Below are positions 1 to 8,903 of a stretch of DNA of 47,559 nucleotides, in pieces. The stretch is taken from assembly GCA_947452135.1 (NCBI GenBank), contig CANGBT010000005.1:1-47559 (forward strand), in the 5' to 3' direction. The notes below the pieces were generated by a model that worked only from the letters and a program-made list of their open reading frames with translations, ran no database searches and was not told the DNA's origin. The stretch is from Burkholderiales bacterium. GTDB lineage: Bacteria; Pseudomonadota; Gammaproteobacteria; Burkholderiales; Burkholderiaceae_C. A program made the translations under genes and the position numbers. The first letter of the stretch is position 1. Each line of letters starts with the position of its first letter.

Positions 1-612
1 CCGCACTTTCGGGGTCGCGCACCCACCAACTGGGCGGTGCTCAAGGGCGCCACCGAGACCGGTGCCACGCTGCACGAGATGGTGGCCAAGCCCGACGCGG
101 GCTTCATCGTCGATCAAAGTGCCGTGCCCATCTTGCCCGACGACACCGCCGAGCAGGTGTTCGACAAGGTCACCATGGCCGCCGAGCAGGTGCTGTGGCG
201 CAGCCTGGCGGCCATCGAAGCCGGCCAGCCGCCGCGCTTGCCCAACGACCTGGCCGCCGGCAGCTACCACTCGTCGCGCCGCCCTGAAGACGGGCGCATC
301 GACTGGGCGCAGCCGGCAGCCGATGTCTACAACCTGATCCGCGCCGTGGCGCCTCCGTATCCGGGTGCGTTCACCGAGATCGCCGGCCAGCGCCTGATCG
401 TGGCGGCGGCACGGCGCCTTGGCGATGCCGCAGCGCCAGACACGTCCGGCCTGGCGCCGGGCCTGCATGCCATTGCCGGGCGCATCATCGCGCTGTGCGG
501 CGACGGTGGCGTCATCGCGGTGCACCGCCTGCTGGCGGGTGCGCGCGATGTCGATGCCGCGTTCCTGAATTCCCTCCAACACGCCACCAGCGAGTCCACT
601 GTCTCACCATGA
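1..612 (+). CDS. arnA: UDP-Ara4N formyltransferase (ArnA N-terminal half as a separate gene), 5' truncated
   Basis: This is the 3' part of a 10-formyl-THF-dependent formyltransferase that N-formylates UDP-4-amino-4-deoxy-L-arabinose in the cytoplasm, for lipid A modification. The reading frame is open from base 1, so the true start lies outside the window. The visible part holds the end of the hydrolase/transferase fold, with a GATLHEMV-type segment and IDW followed by YNLIRA, and then the beta-barrel C-terminal subdomain typical of Fmt/ArnA formyltransferases. In Escherichia coli this domain is fused to the dehydrogenase; here it stops at a TGA that overlaps the ATG of the dehydrogenase gene by four bases (ATGA), so the two halves are separate but coupled. 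The following dehydrogenase and ArnD genes make the assignment firm. A methionyl-tRNA formyltransferase is the alternative and is unlikely in this context. Confidence 0.87.
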   Translation, partial: PHFRGRAPTNWAVLKGATETGATLHEMVAKPDAGFIVDQSAVPILPDDTAEQVFDKVTMAAEQVLWRSLAAIEAGQPPRLPNDLAAGSYHSSRRPEDGRIDWAQPAADVYNLIRAVAPPYPGAFTEIAGQRLIVAAARRLGDAAAPDTSGLAPGLHAIAGRIIALCGDGGVIAVHRLLAGARDVDAAFLNSLQHATSESTVSP

Positions 613-1661
613 AAAAAATCCTGATCCTGGGCGTCAACGGCTTCATCGGTCACCACCTGACCCAGCGCATTCTCGAGACCACCGACTGGGAGGTCTACGG
701 CATGGACATGGCGTCCAACCGCCTGGGCGAGAGCGTCAACCACCCGCGCATGCACTTCTTTGAAGGTGACATCACCATCAACAAGGAGTGGGTCGAGTAC
801 CACATCAAGAAGTGCGACGTGATCCTGCCGTTGGTGGCGATTGCCACACCGGCGACCTACGTGCGCGAGCCGCTGCGCGTTTTCGAGCTCGACTTCGAAG
901 CCAACCTGCCGATCGTGCGTGCGGCCGTCAAATACAAGAAGCATCTGGTGTTTCCGTCGACGTCCGAGGTCTACGGCATGTGTCCGGATGACGAGTTCGA
1001 CCCCGAAGCCTCCACGCTGGTCTACGGCCCGATCAACAAGCCACGCTGGATCTACGCGTGCTCCAAGCAACTGATGGATCGCGTGATCGCGGCCTACGGC
1101 ATGGAGCAGGGGCTCAACTACACGCTGTTCCGTCCGTTCAACTGGATCGGCTCGGGGCTCGATTCGATCTTCGAATCGAAGGAAGGCTCCTCGCGCGTGG
1201 TGACCCAGTTCCTCGGCCAGATCGTGCGCGGTGAGCCCATTCAACTGGTCGATGGCGGCGAGCAGCGCCGTGCCTTTGCTGACATCACCGACGGCATCGA
1301 TGCGCTCATGCGCATCATCGCCAACGTCAACGGCGTGGCGTCGGGCCGCATCTACAACGTGGGCAATCCGGCCAACCACCACTCGGTGCGCGAGCTGGCC
1401 GAAATGATGCTCGCCATGGCCGCCGAGTACCCCGAATACGCCAGCGGTGCGGCGCGCAGCCGCATCGTCGATGTGTCGTCCGGCGAGTTCTACGGCAAGG
1501 GCTACCAGGACGTGCAAAACCGCCTGCCCAAGATCACCGGCACCGTCGACGAACTGGGCTGGAAGCCCACGGTCGACATGAAGACGTCGCTGCGTCGCAT
1601 TTTTGATTCGTACCGCTCGAAGGTGGTCGAGGCCCGTTCGCTGGTCGAATCGGAGCGCTGA
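609..1661 (+). CDS. arnA: UDP-glucuronate decarboxylating dehydrogenase (ArnA C-terminal half, UDP-4-keto-pentose synthase)
   Basis: This 350-residue extended short-chain dehydrogenase oxidatively decarboxylates UDP-glucuronate to UDP-4-keto-arabinose, the first committed step to Ara4N. It has the N-terminal NAD loop GVNGFIGHH (residues 8-16), the STSE motif with Ser119 and Glu120, the YACSK motif with Tyr149 and Lys153, and an Arg307 in QNRLP that matches the catalytic arginine of E. coli ArnA. The start is the ATG at 609, which overlaps the formyltransferase stop; a longer open frame upstream from 495 lies inside the formyltransferase gene and is not needed. The next gene, arnD, starts 10 bases after this stop. 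The close match along its length to the ArnA dehydrogenase domain makes this a confident call. Confidence 0.93.
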   Translation: MKKILILGVNGFIGHHLTQRILETTDWEVYGMDMASNRLGESVNHPRMHFFEGDITINKEWVEYHIKKCDVILPLVAIATPATYVREPLRVFELDFEANLPIVRAAVKYKKHLVFPSTSEVYGMCPDDEFDPEASTLVYGPINKPRWIYACSKQLMDRVIAAYGMEQGLNYTLFRPFNWIGSGLDSIFESKEGSSRVVTQFLGQIVRGEPIQLVDGGEQRRAFADITDGIDALMRIIANVNGVASGRIYNVGNPANHHSVRELAEMMLAMAAEYPEYASGAARSRIVDVSSGEFYGKGYQDVQNRLPKITGTVDELGWKPTVDMKTSLRRIFDSYRSKVVEARSLVESER

Positions 1662-1671
1662 GGAGGGCGCC

Positions 1672-2571
1672 GTGGCGCTGATCGCGCTGAAGGTCGACGT
1701 GGACACCCTGCGCGGCACCCGCGAGGGCGTGCCGCGCCTGCTGCAACTGCTCAACCGCCACAAAGCCCGCGCCACCTTCCTGTTCAGCCTCGGCCCCGAC
1801 CACACCGGCTGGGCGCTGCGCCGGGTGTTCCGGCCGGGATTTCTGAGCAAGGTGTCGCGCACGTCGGTCGTCAAGCACTACGGGCTGCGAACGCTGATGT
1901 ACGGCGTGCTGCTGCCGGCGCCCGACATCGGCCGCCAAGCCGCCGCACCGATGGTTTCGGCGCGTGAGGCCGGCCACGAATGTGGCATCCACACCTGGGA
2001 CCATGTGCGCTGGCACGACAACGTGCGCCACCGCGATGCCGCCTGGACGCGCGAGCAGATGCGTCTGGCGTTCGAGCGCTACACCGACATCTTTGGCGAG
2101 TCACCCGCCACGCATGGCGCGGCCGGCTGGCAGATGAACGCCGAGGCCTTCCGGCAGATCGACGACTGGGGCATGGCGTACGCCTCGGACGGACGTGGCA
2201 ACGGGCCGCACCGCCTCAGCGTTGAGGGCCGCACGCTGCGCCATGTGCAATATCCGACCACCTTGCCCACGCTCGATGAGCTGATCGGCAACCCCGGCAT
2301 CGACGAAAACAACGTACCCGAGACCTTGCTGCGCCTGACCGATTCGCAGCGCGATCAAGTCTTCACGCTGCACGCCGAGCTCGAAGGCGGCCTGCTCGCG
2401 CCGGCTTTCGACCGGCTGTTGGCGGGCTGGGTGGCGCAGGGCCACCGGCTGGTTTCGCTCGGCGAGCTGCACGCAAACACCGCGCACGGTGCGTTGCCCG
2501 TCGTGCCGCTCACCTGGGGCAGCGTCAGCGGGCGTAGCGGCGAGCTCATCTGCGCCGGCGCGGCGTGCTGA
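1672..2571 (+). CDS. arnD: 4-deoxy-4-formamido-L-arabinose-phosphoundecaprenol deformylase ArnD
   Basis: This is a NodB-type polysaccharide deacetylase-fold protein of 299 residues. ArnD removes the formyl group from undecaprenyl-phosphate-linked Ara4FN at the inner membrane, giving the donor for ArnT. It shows the KVDVDT metal-site segment near the N-terminus, followed by RGTREGVPRLL, HTWDH, AAGW and a late LHAELEGG, all in the order of E. coli ArnD. I chose the GTG at 1672 because AGGAGG at 1661-1666 sits six bases upstream and the protein then begins as ArnD does; the longer frame from 1603 lies inside the previous gene. The genes arnB, arnC and arnT are not in the window and are probably upstream. 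Confidence 0.93.
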   Translation: MALIALKVDVDTLRGTREGVPRLLQLLNRHKARATFLFSLGPDHTGWALRRVFRPGFLSKVSRTSVVKHYGLRTLMYGVLLPAPDIGRQAAAPMVSAREAGHECGIHTWDHVRWHDNVRHRDAAWTREQMRLAFERYTDIFGESPATHGAAGWQMNAEAFRQIDDWGMAYASDGRGNGPHRLSVEGRTLRHVQYPTTLPTLDELIGNPGIDENNVPETLLRLTDSQRDQVFTLHAELEGGLLAPAFDRLLAGWVAQGHRLVSLGELHANTAHGALPVVPLTWGSVSGRSGELICAGAAC

Positions 2572-2586
2572 ACGGACGAGCTGACG

Positions 2587-3678
2587 ATGCTGTTTGACAC
2601 CACCTTGCGTCGCGACCTGGGCCGCAGCTTCGTGGCCACGCTGGTGGTGCTGCTGACCATCGTGCTGACGATGATGCTCATCCGCACGCTGGGCATGGCG
2701 GCCAACGCTAAGCTCGCGCCGCAGGATGTGGCACTCATGCTGGGCTACACCGCGCTGGCGCACATGCCCACGGTGCTGGCCGTGGCGATGTTCATCGCCG
2801 TGGTGGGCACGCTCGGGCGCATGTACCGCGACAGTGAAATGACGGTGTGGCTCAGCAGTGGCGTCAGCCTGTCGCAGTTCGCCAAGCCCGTGCTTCGTCT
2901 GTCGTGGCCGGTGCTGCTTGTGGTGGCCGTGATGGCGCTGTTCGTGTACCCGTGGGTCAACGAGCGCAGCGGGAAATTGCGCGACCAGTTCGAACGCCGC
3001 TCCGACCTGTCGCGCGTCTCGCCGGGACAGTTCCAGACGTCGAGCGATGGGCGGCGGGTGTTCTTCATCGAGCGTGACTCGAAAGACAAGGCCAACGCGA
3101 CGCAGGTTTTCATCTACGGCCAGCTCAACGACAAGGAGTCGGTGACCACGGCCCAGGCCGGCCGCATCGAGGTGCACGATGACAACCGCTACCTGCGCCT
3201 TGAAGACGGCCAGCGCAACGAGACCGACACGCGCAAGAACGAATCCACCCTGGCGCGCTTCGAGCTCTACGAGACGGCGGTGGGTGAGCACCTCGCCGCG
3301 AGCACCGACCGCCCGGCTCCCAAGGCCCGCAGTTCCATGGACCTCATCGCCGATGCCGACCGGGTGTCGCTGGGCGAGCTGACGTGGCGCATCGGTCTGC
3401 CGCTGGCGGCTGCCAATCTCGTGCTGCTGGGCATCGGGTTGGCTGCCGGCAGCCTGCGCCGGGCCGGCAACTGGAACACGCTGATGGCGTTGCTGACCTT
3501 CGTCGTTTACTACAACCTGATCAACCTGTCGCAGGCCTGGGTGGCCGGCGGCAATCTGCGCATGGGCACCGCGCTGCTGGTCATCCACGGCCTGGCGCTG
3601 GTGTTGGCGGTGGGCATGCTGTGGACCAAGGACAACCTGGTGCGCCGCACGCTGTGGATGCGGCTGACCGGTCGCTGA
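2587..3678 (+). CDS. lptF: LPS export ABC transporter permease LptF
   Basis: This 363-residue YjgP/YjgQ-family permease would be one of the two inner-membrane subunits of LptB2FG, which extracts LPS from the inner membrane. It begins with an amphipathic segment and a helix (LVVLLTIVLTMMLIRTL), has two further helices, then a periplasmic beta-jellyroll region (about residues 130-245), and ends with three helices. The RDSEMTVW and LSSGVSL coupling segment (around residues 80-95) is typical of LptF. It starts 15 bases after arnD in the same direction, so it probably shares the Ara4N transcript. No lptG follows; the next gene is purU on the other strand. It is a different protein from the LptF-like one at 21834-23078. 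Confidence 0.85.
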   Translation: MLFDTTLRRDLGRSFVATLVVLLTIVLTMMLIRTLGMAANAKLAPQDVALMLGYTALAHMPTVLAVAMFIAVVGTLGRMYRDSEMTVWLSSGVSLSQFAKPVLRLSWPVLLVVAVMALFVYPWVNERSGKLRDQFERRSDLSRVSPGQFQTSSDGRRVFFIERDSKDKANATQVFIYGQLNDKESVTTAQAGRIEVHDDNRYLRLEDGQRNETDTRKNESTLARFELYETAVGEHLAASTDRPAPKARSSMDLIADADRVSLGELTWRIGLPLAAANLVLLGIGLAAGSLRRAGNWNTLMALLTFVVYYNLINLSQAWVAGGNLRMGTALLVIHGLALVLAVGMLWTKDNLVRRTLWMRLTGR

Positions 3679-3690
3679 ACCTTCGCAGGG

Positions 3691-4551
3691 TCAGCCGAAC
3701 ACCACCGTGCGGTGCCCGTTGATCAGGATGCGGTCTTCGAGGTGATTGCGCAGCCCGCGGGCCAGCACGCCTTTTTCGACGTCCTTGCCGCAGCGCACCA
3801 GATCGGCCACCGAGTCGCTGTGGTCGATGCGCATGACGTCTTGTTCGATGATCGGGCCCTCGTCGAGGTCTTCGGTCACGTAGTGGCAGGTCGCACCGAT
3901 CAGCTTGACGCCGCGCTCCCAGGCCTGGTGGTACGGCTTGGCGCCGGCAAAGCTCGGCAGGAAGCTGTGGTGGATGTTGATGATCTGCCCCGGGTACTTG
4001 CGGCACAGCGCCGGCGGCAGGATCTGCATGTAGCGCGCGAGCACCATCGTGTCGGCGCCGCACGACTCGAACAGACGCTCGAGCTTCGTAAAGGCCTCGG
4101 CCTTGTCTTCCTTGGGCACCGGGATGTGGTGAAACGCCAGCCCGTGCCACTCGACCAGGCCGCGAAACACCTCGTGGTTGGAGGCCACGCCGACGATGTC
4201 GACATCGAGCTCCTTGCTCTTCCAGCGCCCCAGCAGGTCGTACAGGCAGTGCTCCTGTGTGGACACCAGCAGCAGCACGCGGCGGCGCACGGCGCTGTCG
4301 CTCAGCCGCCATTCCATGCCGAACTCGGCGGCCACCACGGCAAAGCGGCGCTGCAGTTCGGCACGGTCGAAGGGCAGCGAATCGGCGCGCACTTCGAGCC
4401 GCATGAAATAGCGGTCAGAGTCGGCATCGGCGTGTTGGCTCGAACTCAGGATCCACCCGCCGTGCTCGGCAAAGAAGCCGGTGACGCGCGCCACGATGCC
4501 CACGCGGTCGGGGCAGGAAAAGCTCAGGGTGTAGTGGTGCGAGGGGTTCAT
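3691..4551 (-). CDS. purU: Formyltetrahydrofolate deformylase PurU
   Basis: PurU hydrolyses 10-formyl-THF to formate and THF, balancing one-carbon pools and supplying formate for purine synthesis. The 286-residue protein has an N-terminal ACT domain (YTLSFSCPDRVGIVARV) and a C-terminal formyltransferase-fold domain with the catalytic NIHHSFLPSF segment and a GATCHYVTEDLDEGPII segment carrying the active-site His and Asp. The ATG at 4551 is preferred over an in-frame GTG at 4560, giving an N-terminus like other PurU proteins. It is convergent with lptF, with only 12 bases between the two stops, and appears to be a single-gene unit. Confidence 0.94.
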   Translation of the reverse strand: MNPSHHYTLSFSCPDRVGIVARVTGFFAEHGGWILSSSQHADADSDRYFMRLEVRADSLPFDRAELQRRFAVVAAEFGMEWRLSDSAVRRRVLLLVSTQEHCLYDLLGRWKSKELDVDIVGVASNHEVFRGLVEWHGLAFHHIPVPKEDKAEAFTKLERLFESCGADTMVLARYMQILPPALCRKYPGQIINIHHSFLPSFAGAKPYHQAWERGVKLIGATCHYVTEDLDEGPIIEQDVMRIDHSDSVADLVRCGKDVEKGVLARGLRNHLEDRILINGHRTVVFG

Positions 4552-4667
4552 GGCGGGCACATTGGGTAGGCAAATCCGGAACCGGCAAGACTAGCGATTT
4601 CCTCGATACTTCGACGCCTCGAACCCCGCCATTCACGGCCTTTTTTTCTGGCTTCGGCCGCGCTCAC

Positions 4668-4940
4668 ATGAACTGGATTTCCATCTTCTTCTCGCTCGTG
4701 GTCTTTGGCGTGTGCGGCTGGCTGCTCGGGCGCTTCAAGGAAAGGCCCCTGGCCGGGGCGGTGTGGGGCGTGTTGCTCGGGCCAATCGGCTGGGTGATGA
4801 TCCTGCTGGGCCCCAGAGGCCACACGCCTTGCCCCTATTGCGGTGCGACGCTGTCGCTGTGGCAGGCCCGTTGCGGTGCATGCGGCGCCTCGATGACGTG
4901 GATCCGCGGCAAGCCGCTGGGGCCACGCCGCTCAGAGTGA
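4668..4940 (+). CDS. Small two-helix membrane protein with a C-terminal zinc ribbon
   Basis: I do not recognise this 90-residue protein as a named family. It has two predicted membrane helices (about residues 3-24, WISIFFSLVVFGVCGWLLG, and 33-52), then a short cytoplasmic tail with two CxxC pairs, CPYC and CGAC, twelve residues apart, which looks like a treble-clef or zinc-ribbon knuckle. Similar architectures occur among uncharacterised zinc-ribbon membrane proteins. It lies between purU and a desaturase, with 116 bases of intergenic DNA before it and 68 after. The ATG at 4668 gives a sensible membrane-embedded start. Its function is unknown. Confidence 0.7.
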   Translation: MNWISIFFSLVVFGVCGWLLGRFKERPLAGAVWGVLLGPIGWVMILLGPRGHTPCPYCGATLSLWQARCGACGASMTWIRGKPLGPRRSE

Positions 4941-5008
4941 GCCCGGGCGGTCTGGTTCGCATCTTGCTGGTCTGACGGCGGCGAATTCGCCGTATCCAGG
5001 AACCTGCC

Positions 5009-6031
5009 ATGACCACGCCGTCTTCCACCGCCACGTCGCTGTTTCGAGAGCCCGAAGGCGCCTGGCCCAACACGCTGATGCTGTTGTGGGTGAGTGCCGG
5101 CTGGGCGACGTCGTTCGTGCTGATGGGCGCCGATGCCCTGTGGCTGAACCTCGCGGGCGTCTTGCTGTGCGTGCAGACGATGGTGCTGGCCGCTTACCTG
5201 ATACACGAGGCGGCGCACTACACGCTGTTCGCCACGCCCGCAGCCAACCGCCGTGTGGGCGAATGGGTGGGCTTCATCGCGGGGGCCGGCTATGCGTCAT
5301 TCGAGCGCATCCGTCACATGCACATCCGGCATCACCGCGACCGCGCCGATGTGACGTGCTTCGACTTCAAGGGCCTGCTGGTGCGGCAGCCCTGGCTCAA
5401 GCAGGTGCTGCGCGCGCTCGAGTGGGCCTACATCCCGGCCACCGAGATCCTGATGCACGCCCAGGTCATCGCGCGGCCGTTCTTCGTGGCCTCGCAGCGC
5501 CGGCACCTTCCGCGCGCGCTGGGCATGCTGGTCTTGCGCGGGGCGCTGCTTGCGGCGCTGGGGGCTTGGTCGCTCAAGGCGCTGCTGCTTTATGCAGTGG
5601 CCTACTGCGTGCTCCTGCACGTGCTCAATTTCTTTGACGCGTTTCACCACACCTTCGATCAGTACTTCGTCGAGGCCAGCCAGCCGGTGCCAATGGAAGG
5701 GCGCGACCGCGCCTATGAACAGGCGAATACCTATTCGAACGTGATCTCGGCGCGCTGGCCGGTGTTCAATTGGCTGACGCTGAACTTTGGCTATCACAAC
5801 GCCCACCATGAACGCGCCGCCGTACCGTGGTACCGGCTGCCCGCGTTGCACCGCGAGCTGTACGCCGACACGCTGACCAACCTGATGCCGTTGCCCGAGT
5901 TGCTGCGCGCCTGGCATCGGCACCGCGTGCGGCGCGTCGACGCCGACCACTACGGTGCGCCGGCAGCGGGCGCGGGTCGGGCCGACAGCTTCGTCGGCGC
6001 GCACGGGGTGTCGTTTCTCACCGTGGTGTGA
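5009..6031 (+). CDS. Membrane fatty acid desaturase
   Basis: This is a di-iron integral-membrane desaturase or hydroxylase of 340 residues. It has the three histidine boxes: HEAAH (residues 66-70), HIRHH (105-109), and HNAHH in the C-terminal third, just after LNFGY. Hydrophobic segments flank the boxes (for example 25-62 and 85-97). An AGGAA ribosome-binding site lies just ahead of the ATG at 5009. It probably acts on acyl lipids in the inner membrane, but neither substrate nor regiochemistry can be told from the sequence. It is unlike the second desaturase at 36125-37243, whose boxes are HEIVH, HTGHH and HALHH. It lies outside the main lipid operons, so any role in sphingolipid chemistry is speculative. 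Confidence 0.85.
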   Translation: MTTPSSTATSLFREPEGAWPNTLMLLWVSAGWATSFVLMGADALWLNLAGVLLCVQTMVLAAYLIHEAAHYTLFATPAANRRVGEWVGFIAGAGYASFERIRHMHIRHHRDRADVTCFDFKGLLVRQPWLKQVLRALEWAYIPATEILMHAQVIARPFFVASQRRHLPRALGMLVLRGALLAALGAWSLKALLLYAVAYCVLLHVLNFFDAFHHTFDQYFVEASQPVPMEGRDRAYEQANTYSNVISARWPVFNWLTLNFGYHNAHHERAAVPWYRLPALHRELYADTLTNLMPLPELLRAWHRHRVRRVDADHYGAPAAGAGRADSFVGAHGVSFLTVV

Positions 6032-6083
6032 GCCGCAGCGCCCTGCCAGACACCCTGTCGTGGCAAGGCCTTAACCTCAGGCC

Positions 6084-7619
6084 ATGAACAAACGGCTGCC
6101 CGCTGGCCTGTGCTGCATCGCCCTGAGCGGGTTGGCTGCGCTCGCCATGGCCGCACCGCCGATGCCTGCCGAGGTCATGGCTGCGATGCGCGACTCGGGT
6201 GTGCCGACGCGCAATTTCGGCTTCTACGCGCAGCCGGTTGAAAAGACCGACGCCAACACCGCGGCGTTCGCCTCGATGAACGCCGAGCAGGCGTTCCTGC
6301 TGGCATCGACCACCAAGGTGGTCACGTCGCTGGCGGCGCTCGATCTGCTGGGGCCGGCCTACCCGTGGCCGTTGCGCGCCTATGCCACCGCACCGGTGCG
6401 TGACGGGCAGTTGCGTGGTGACCTGGTCATCGCCGGTGGTCGCCACCCGATCGCGGCCGATGAACTGCGTCGCTGGTTCGTTCAGATGCATGCCGAGGGG
6501 CTGCAGGGTGTGACCGGCCGCATCGTGCTCGACGACGTGCTGCTGCTGCCGCCGCGCGACCCCGCGATCGCCAGCGCCGCCCTGGCCGCCGGCACGTTCG
6601 AGCCACCGCCGCCCACCGCATCGGGCTGGTCGGACGAGGCCAAGGCATTCAACAAGGGCACCATGCTGCTGGCCATCGAGCCGGCGCCAGGTGAGCGCGC
6701 ACGCGTCACCTTGACCCCGCAGCCGCTGGGCGTGACGGTCGTCAACGACGTGATGATGGGCGGGCCTTGTGACGCCTGGGCGCGCTGGAGCACGGCACCC
6801 GAGCGTGGCGACGGGCCGCCTCAGCTGCTGGTGCGCGGCCGTTGGGACGTCAACTGCCCGAAGGAATACGTGGCCTACGTGCACCCTCTGGCGGGCATGA
6901 AGTTCATGCCCAACGTGGTGCTACCCGAATCACCGCGCGTTGCCGCCGGGCCGGCCGGGCCTTCAAAGTCGGCGCTGGCCGAGCGGCTTTGGCTCGAGAC
7001 CGGCGGCACGCTGCGCGGACGGGTCAGCGAGGTGTCGGGTGCGCCGGGCGCGCAACGCACATCGGCGGTGACATCGCGCTGGGCCAGCGTGTTCTCGATC
7101 CCGCTGTCGCAGGTGGTGCGCGAGATCAACAAGACCAGCGACAACCTCGCCGCTTGCAACCTGCTGTTGTCGCTCGCGCCGGCCTCGGCCTCGCCGGGCC
7201 ACGAGCGGCAAGGCGCCAAGTCCCGAGTTCAGGAATGGCTGGTCTCGCAAGGGTTGATCGAGGGCGACATCCACGTCGATCTGGGCTCGGGCCAGTCACG
7301 CGAGGAGCGCGGCAAGCCTCGCGCGATGGTGCAATTGCTGCGCAACGCCTGGCAGACCGAAGGCGCGCAGGCCTTTGTGAACTCGCTGCCGATTGCCGGG
7401 GTGGACGGCACGCTGGCGCATCGCATGCTCAGCGGGTCGGCCACCGGTCAGGCGTTTCTCAAGACCGGCACGCTCAGTGACACCCGCGCGCTGGCCGGCT
7501 ACGTGCGCAGCCGCAGCGGCACCGTCTACGCGGTCACCGCGATCGTGAACCACCCCGAGGCCGCACGCGCGCGCAGCGTGCTCGATGCGTTCATTGCGTG
7601 GGTCGCCAAGAACGGGTGA
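6084..7619 (+). CDS. dacB: D-alanyl-D-alanine carboxypeptidase/endopeptidase (PBP4 type, peptidase S13)
   Basis: This 511-residue protein has a signal peptide (MNKRLPAGLCCIALSGLAALAMAA, cleavage near residue 24) and the three penicillin-binding motifs of family S13: Ser75-x-x-Lys78 (STTK), Ser352-Asp-Asn354 (SDN) and Lys460-Thr-Gly (KTGT). The long insert between the first and second motifs is typical of DacB. It acts in the periplasm, trimming terminal D-Ala and cutting cross-links in peptidoglycan. The start at 6084 gives a good signal sequence. It follows the desaturase by 52 bases and is convergent with the nucleoside transporter. Confidence 0.93.
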   Translation: MNKRLPAGLCCIALSGLAALAMAAPPMPAEVMAAMRDSGVPTRNFGFYAQPVEKTDANTAAFASMNAEQAFLLASTTKVVTSLAALDLLGPAYPWPLRAYATAPVRDGQLRGDLVIAGGRHPIAADELRRWFVQMHAEGLQGVTGRIVLDDVLLLPPRDPAIASAALAAGTFEPPPPTASGWSDEAKAFNKGTMLLAIEPAPGERARVTLTPQPLGVTVVNDVMMGGPCDAWARWSTAPERGDGPPQLLVRGRWDVNCPKEYVAYVHPLAGMKFMPNVVLPESPRVAAGPAGPSKSALAERLWLETGGTLRGRVSEVSGAPGAQRTSAVTSRWASVFSIPLSQVVREINKTSDNLAACNLLLSLAPASASPGHERQGAKSRVQEWLVSQGLIEGDIHVDLGSGQSREERGKPRAMVQLLRNAWQTEGAQAFVNSLPIAGVDGTLAHRMLSGSATGQAFLKTGTLSDTRALAGYVRSRSGTVYAVTAIVNHPEAARARSVLDAFIAWVAKNG

Positions 7620-7658
7620 GCGGTGGCATGGCCCCTGGCACGGTGGCGCCAAGCACGT

Positions 7659-8903
7659 TCAGTAGATCAATCCGACCAACGCGGCTGTGATGCACGTCGA
7701 CAACAGCCCCGCAGGCACCGACTTCAGCGCCAGGTAGCCGAGATCGGCTCGGCGATCCGCCGGCAGCAGCGGCGACAGCCCGCCGAGCATGATCCCCACG
7801 CTGCCGAAGTTGGCGAATCCGGCCAGCGCGTAGGTCATCAGGAGCCGGCTGTGCGGCGAGAGCGCCTGATCGGGCAGGGCGGCCATGTGCAAGTAGGCGA
7901 CGAACTCGTTGAGCACCGTCTTTTCGCCGAGCAACTGTCCCGCGGCCCCGGCTTCGGACCATGGCACGCCCACGGCCCAGGCCAGTGGCGCGAACAGCAC
8001 ACCGAGCATGCGTTCGGCCGACAGCGGCGCGCCGCCGACTTCGGGCAGCCACTTCAGCCCGCTGTTCACCAGCGTGACCAGCGCCACCACCACGATCAGC
8101 ATCGCGACGATGCCCAGCAGCAGCTGCAGACCGTCGGTGGTGCCGCGGGCCAATGCGGCCATGGCGCTGTCGTCTTCGCGCTCAAAGCGGATGGACACGG
8201 CGTCACCCCTGTCGGTGGGCACCATGATCGCGGCCACGGCCAGCGCCACCGGGATGGCGATCACCGAAGCGGCGAGCAGGTGGGCCATCGCATCGGGCAT
8301 CACCGGCTTGAGGATCGCGGCATAGAGCACCAGCACCGTGCCGGCGATGGTGGCCATGCCGCAGTTCATGGTCATGAAAAGCTCGCCACGGCTCATCCTG
8401 GCCAACCACGGCCGCACCACCAGCGGGCCTTCGACCATGCCCACAAAAGCGTTGGCAGCGGCCGACACGCCCACGGCGCCGCCGATGCCCATGGTGCGCT
8501 GCAGCAGCCACGCGAAGGCCTCGACGATGCGGCTCAGGATGCCCCAGTGGAAAAGCACGGCCGACAGCGCCGAGACCACCAGCACCAACGGCAGGGCCTG
8601 TGCTGCCAGCACGAAGGTGGCTTCGGGGTGGGTGGGCTCGTAGGGCAGCGGTCCGCCGCCCAGATGACCGAACACCATCGCTGTGCCCGCGCGCGTGGCG
8701 TTCATCAGAGCGTCGAGCACATCGTTGGTCGCGGCGATGGCCGCACCGACCCCGGGCACCCAGCGGATCGCCGCGGTCAGCAGCAACGCCAGCACGATCC
8801 CGGACCACACCGGTCGCCAGTGGACCGAGTCGCGTCGTTCAGAGGCCAGCCAAGCCAAGGCCAGCATGGCGAGCACGCCCAGGGCGCTTTGCAGGAAAGA
8901 CAT
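7659..8903 (-). CDS. Concentrative nucleoside transporter (CNT/NupC family)
   Basis: This 414-residue inner-membrane protein would be an ion-coupled nucleoside importer. It has many hydrophobic helices, the N-terminal pair ahead of an AATNDVLDALM segment, the gate-like VEGPLVVRPWLA region, and the conserved KTVLNEFVAY substrate-binding segment near residue 325, followed by FANFGSVGIMLGG. These are hallmarks of the CNT family. The open frame continues upstream to 9260 without further transporter similarity; I chose the ATG at 8903 because it gives the normal CNT N-terminus and has GAAGGG about ten bases upstream. It appears to stand alone, with the porin divergent from it. Confidence 0.88.
   Translation of the reverse strand: MSFLQSALGVLAMLALAWLASERRDSVHWRPVWSGIVLALLLTAAIRWVPGVGAAIAATNDVLDALMNATRAGTAMVFGHLGGGPLPYEPTHPEATFVLAAQALPLVLVVSALSAVLFHWGILSRIVEAFAWLLQRTMGIGGAVGVSAAANAFVGMVEGPLVVRPWLARMSRGELFMTMNCGMATIAGTVLVLYAAILKPVMPDAMAHLLAASVIAIPVALAVAAIMVPTDRGDAVSIRFEREDDSAMAALARGTTDGLQLLLGIVAMLIVVVALVTLVNSGLKWLPEVGGAPLSAERMLGVLFAPLAWAVGVPWSEAGAAGQLLGEKTVLNEFVAYLHMAALPDQALSPHSRLLMTYALAGFANFGSVGIMLGGLSPLLPADRRADLGYLALKSVPAGLLSTCITAALVGLIY

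Noticed and set aside
327-1874. A 515-codon open frame on the minus strand across the arn genes
   Set aside because: It is antisense to two firmly assigned genes and has a low-complexity Arg/His/Val-rich translation typical of a GC-rich shadow frame.
2101-3588. A 495-codon minus-strand frame opposite arnD/lptF
   Set aside because: Its His/Gln/Arg-rich translation has no domain pattern and it lies opposite two well-supported genes.
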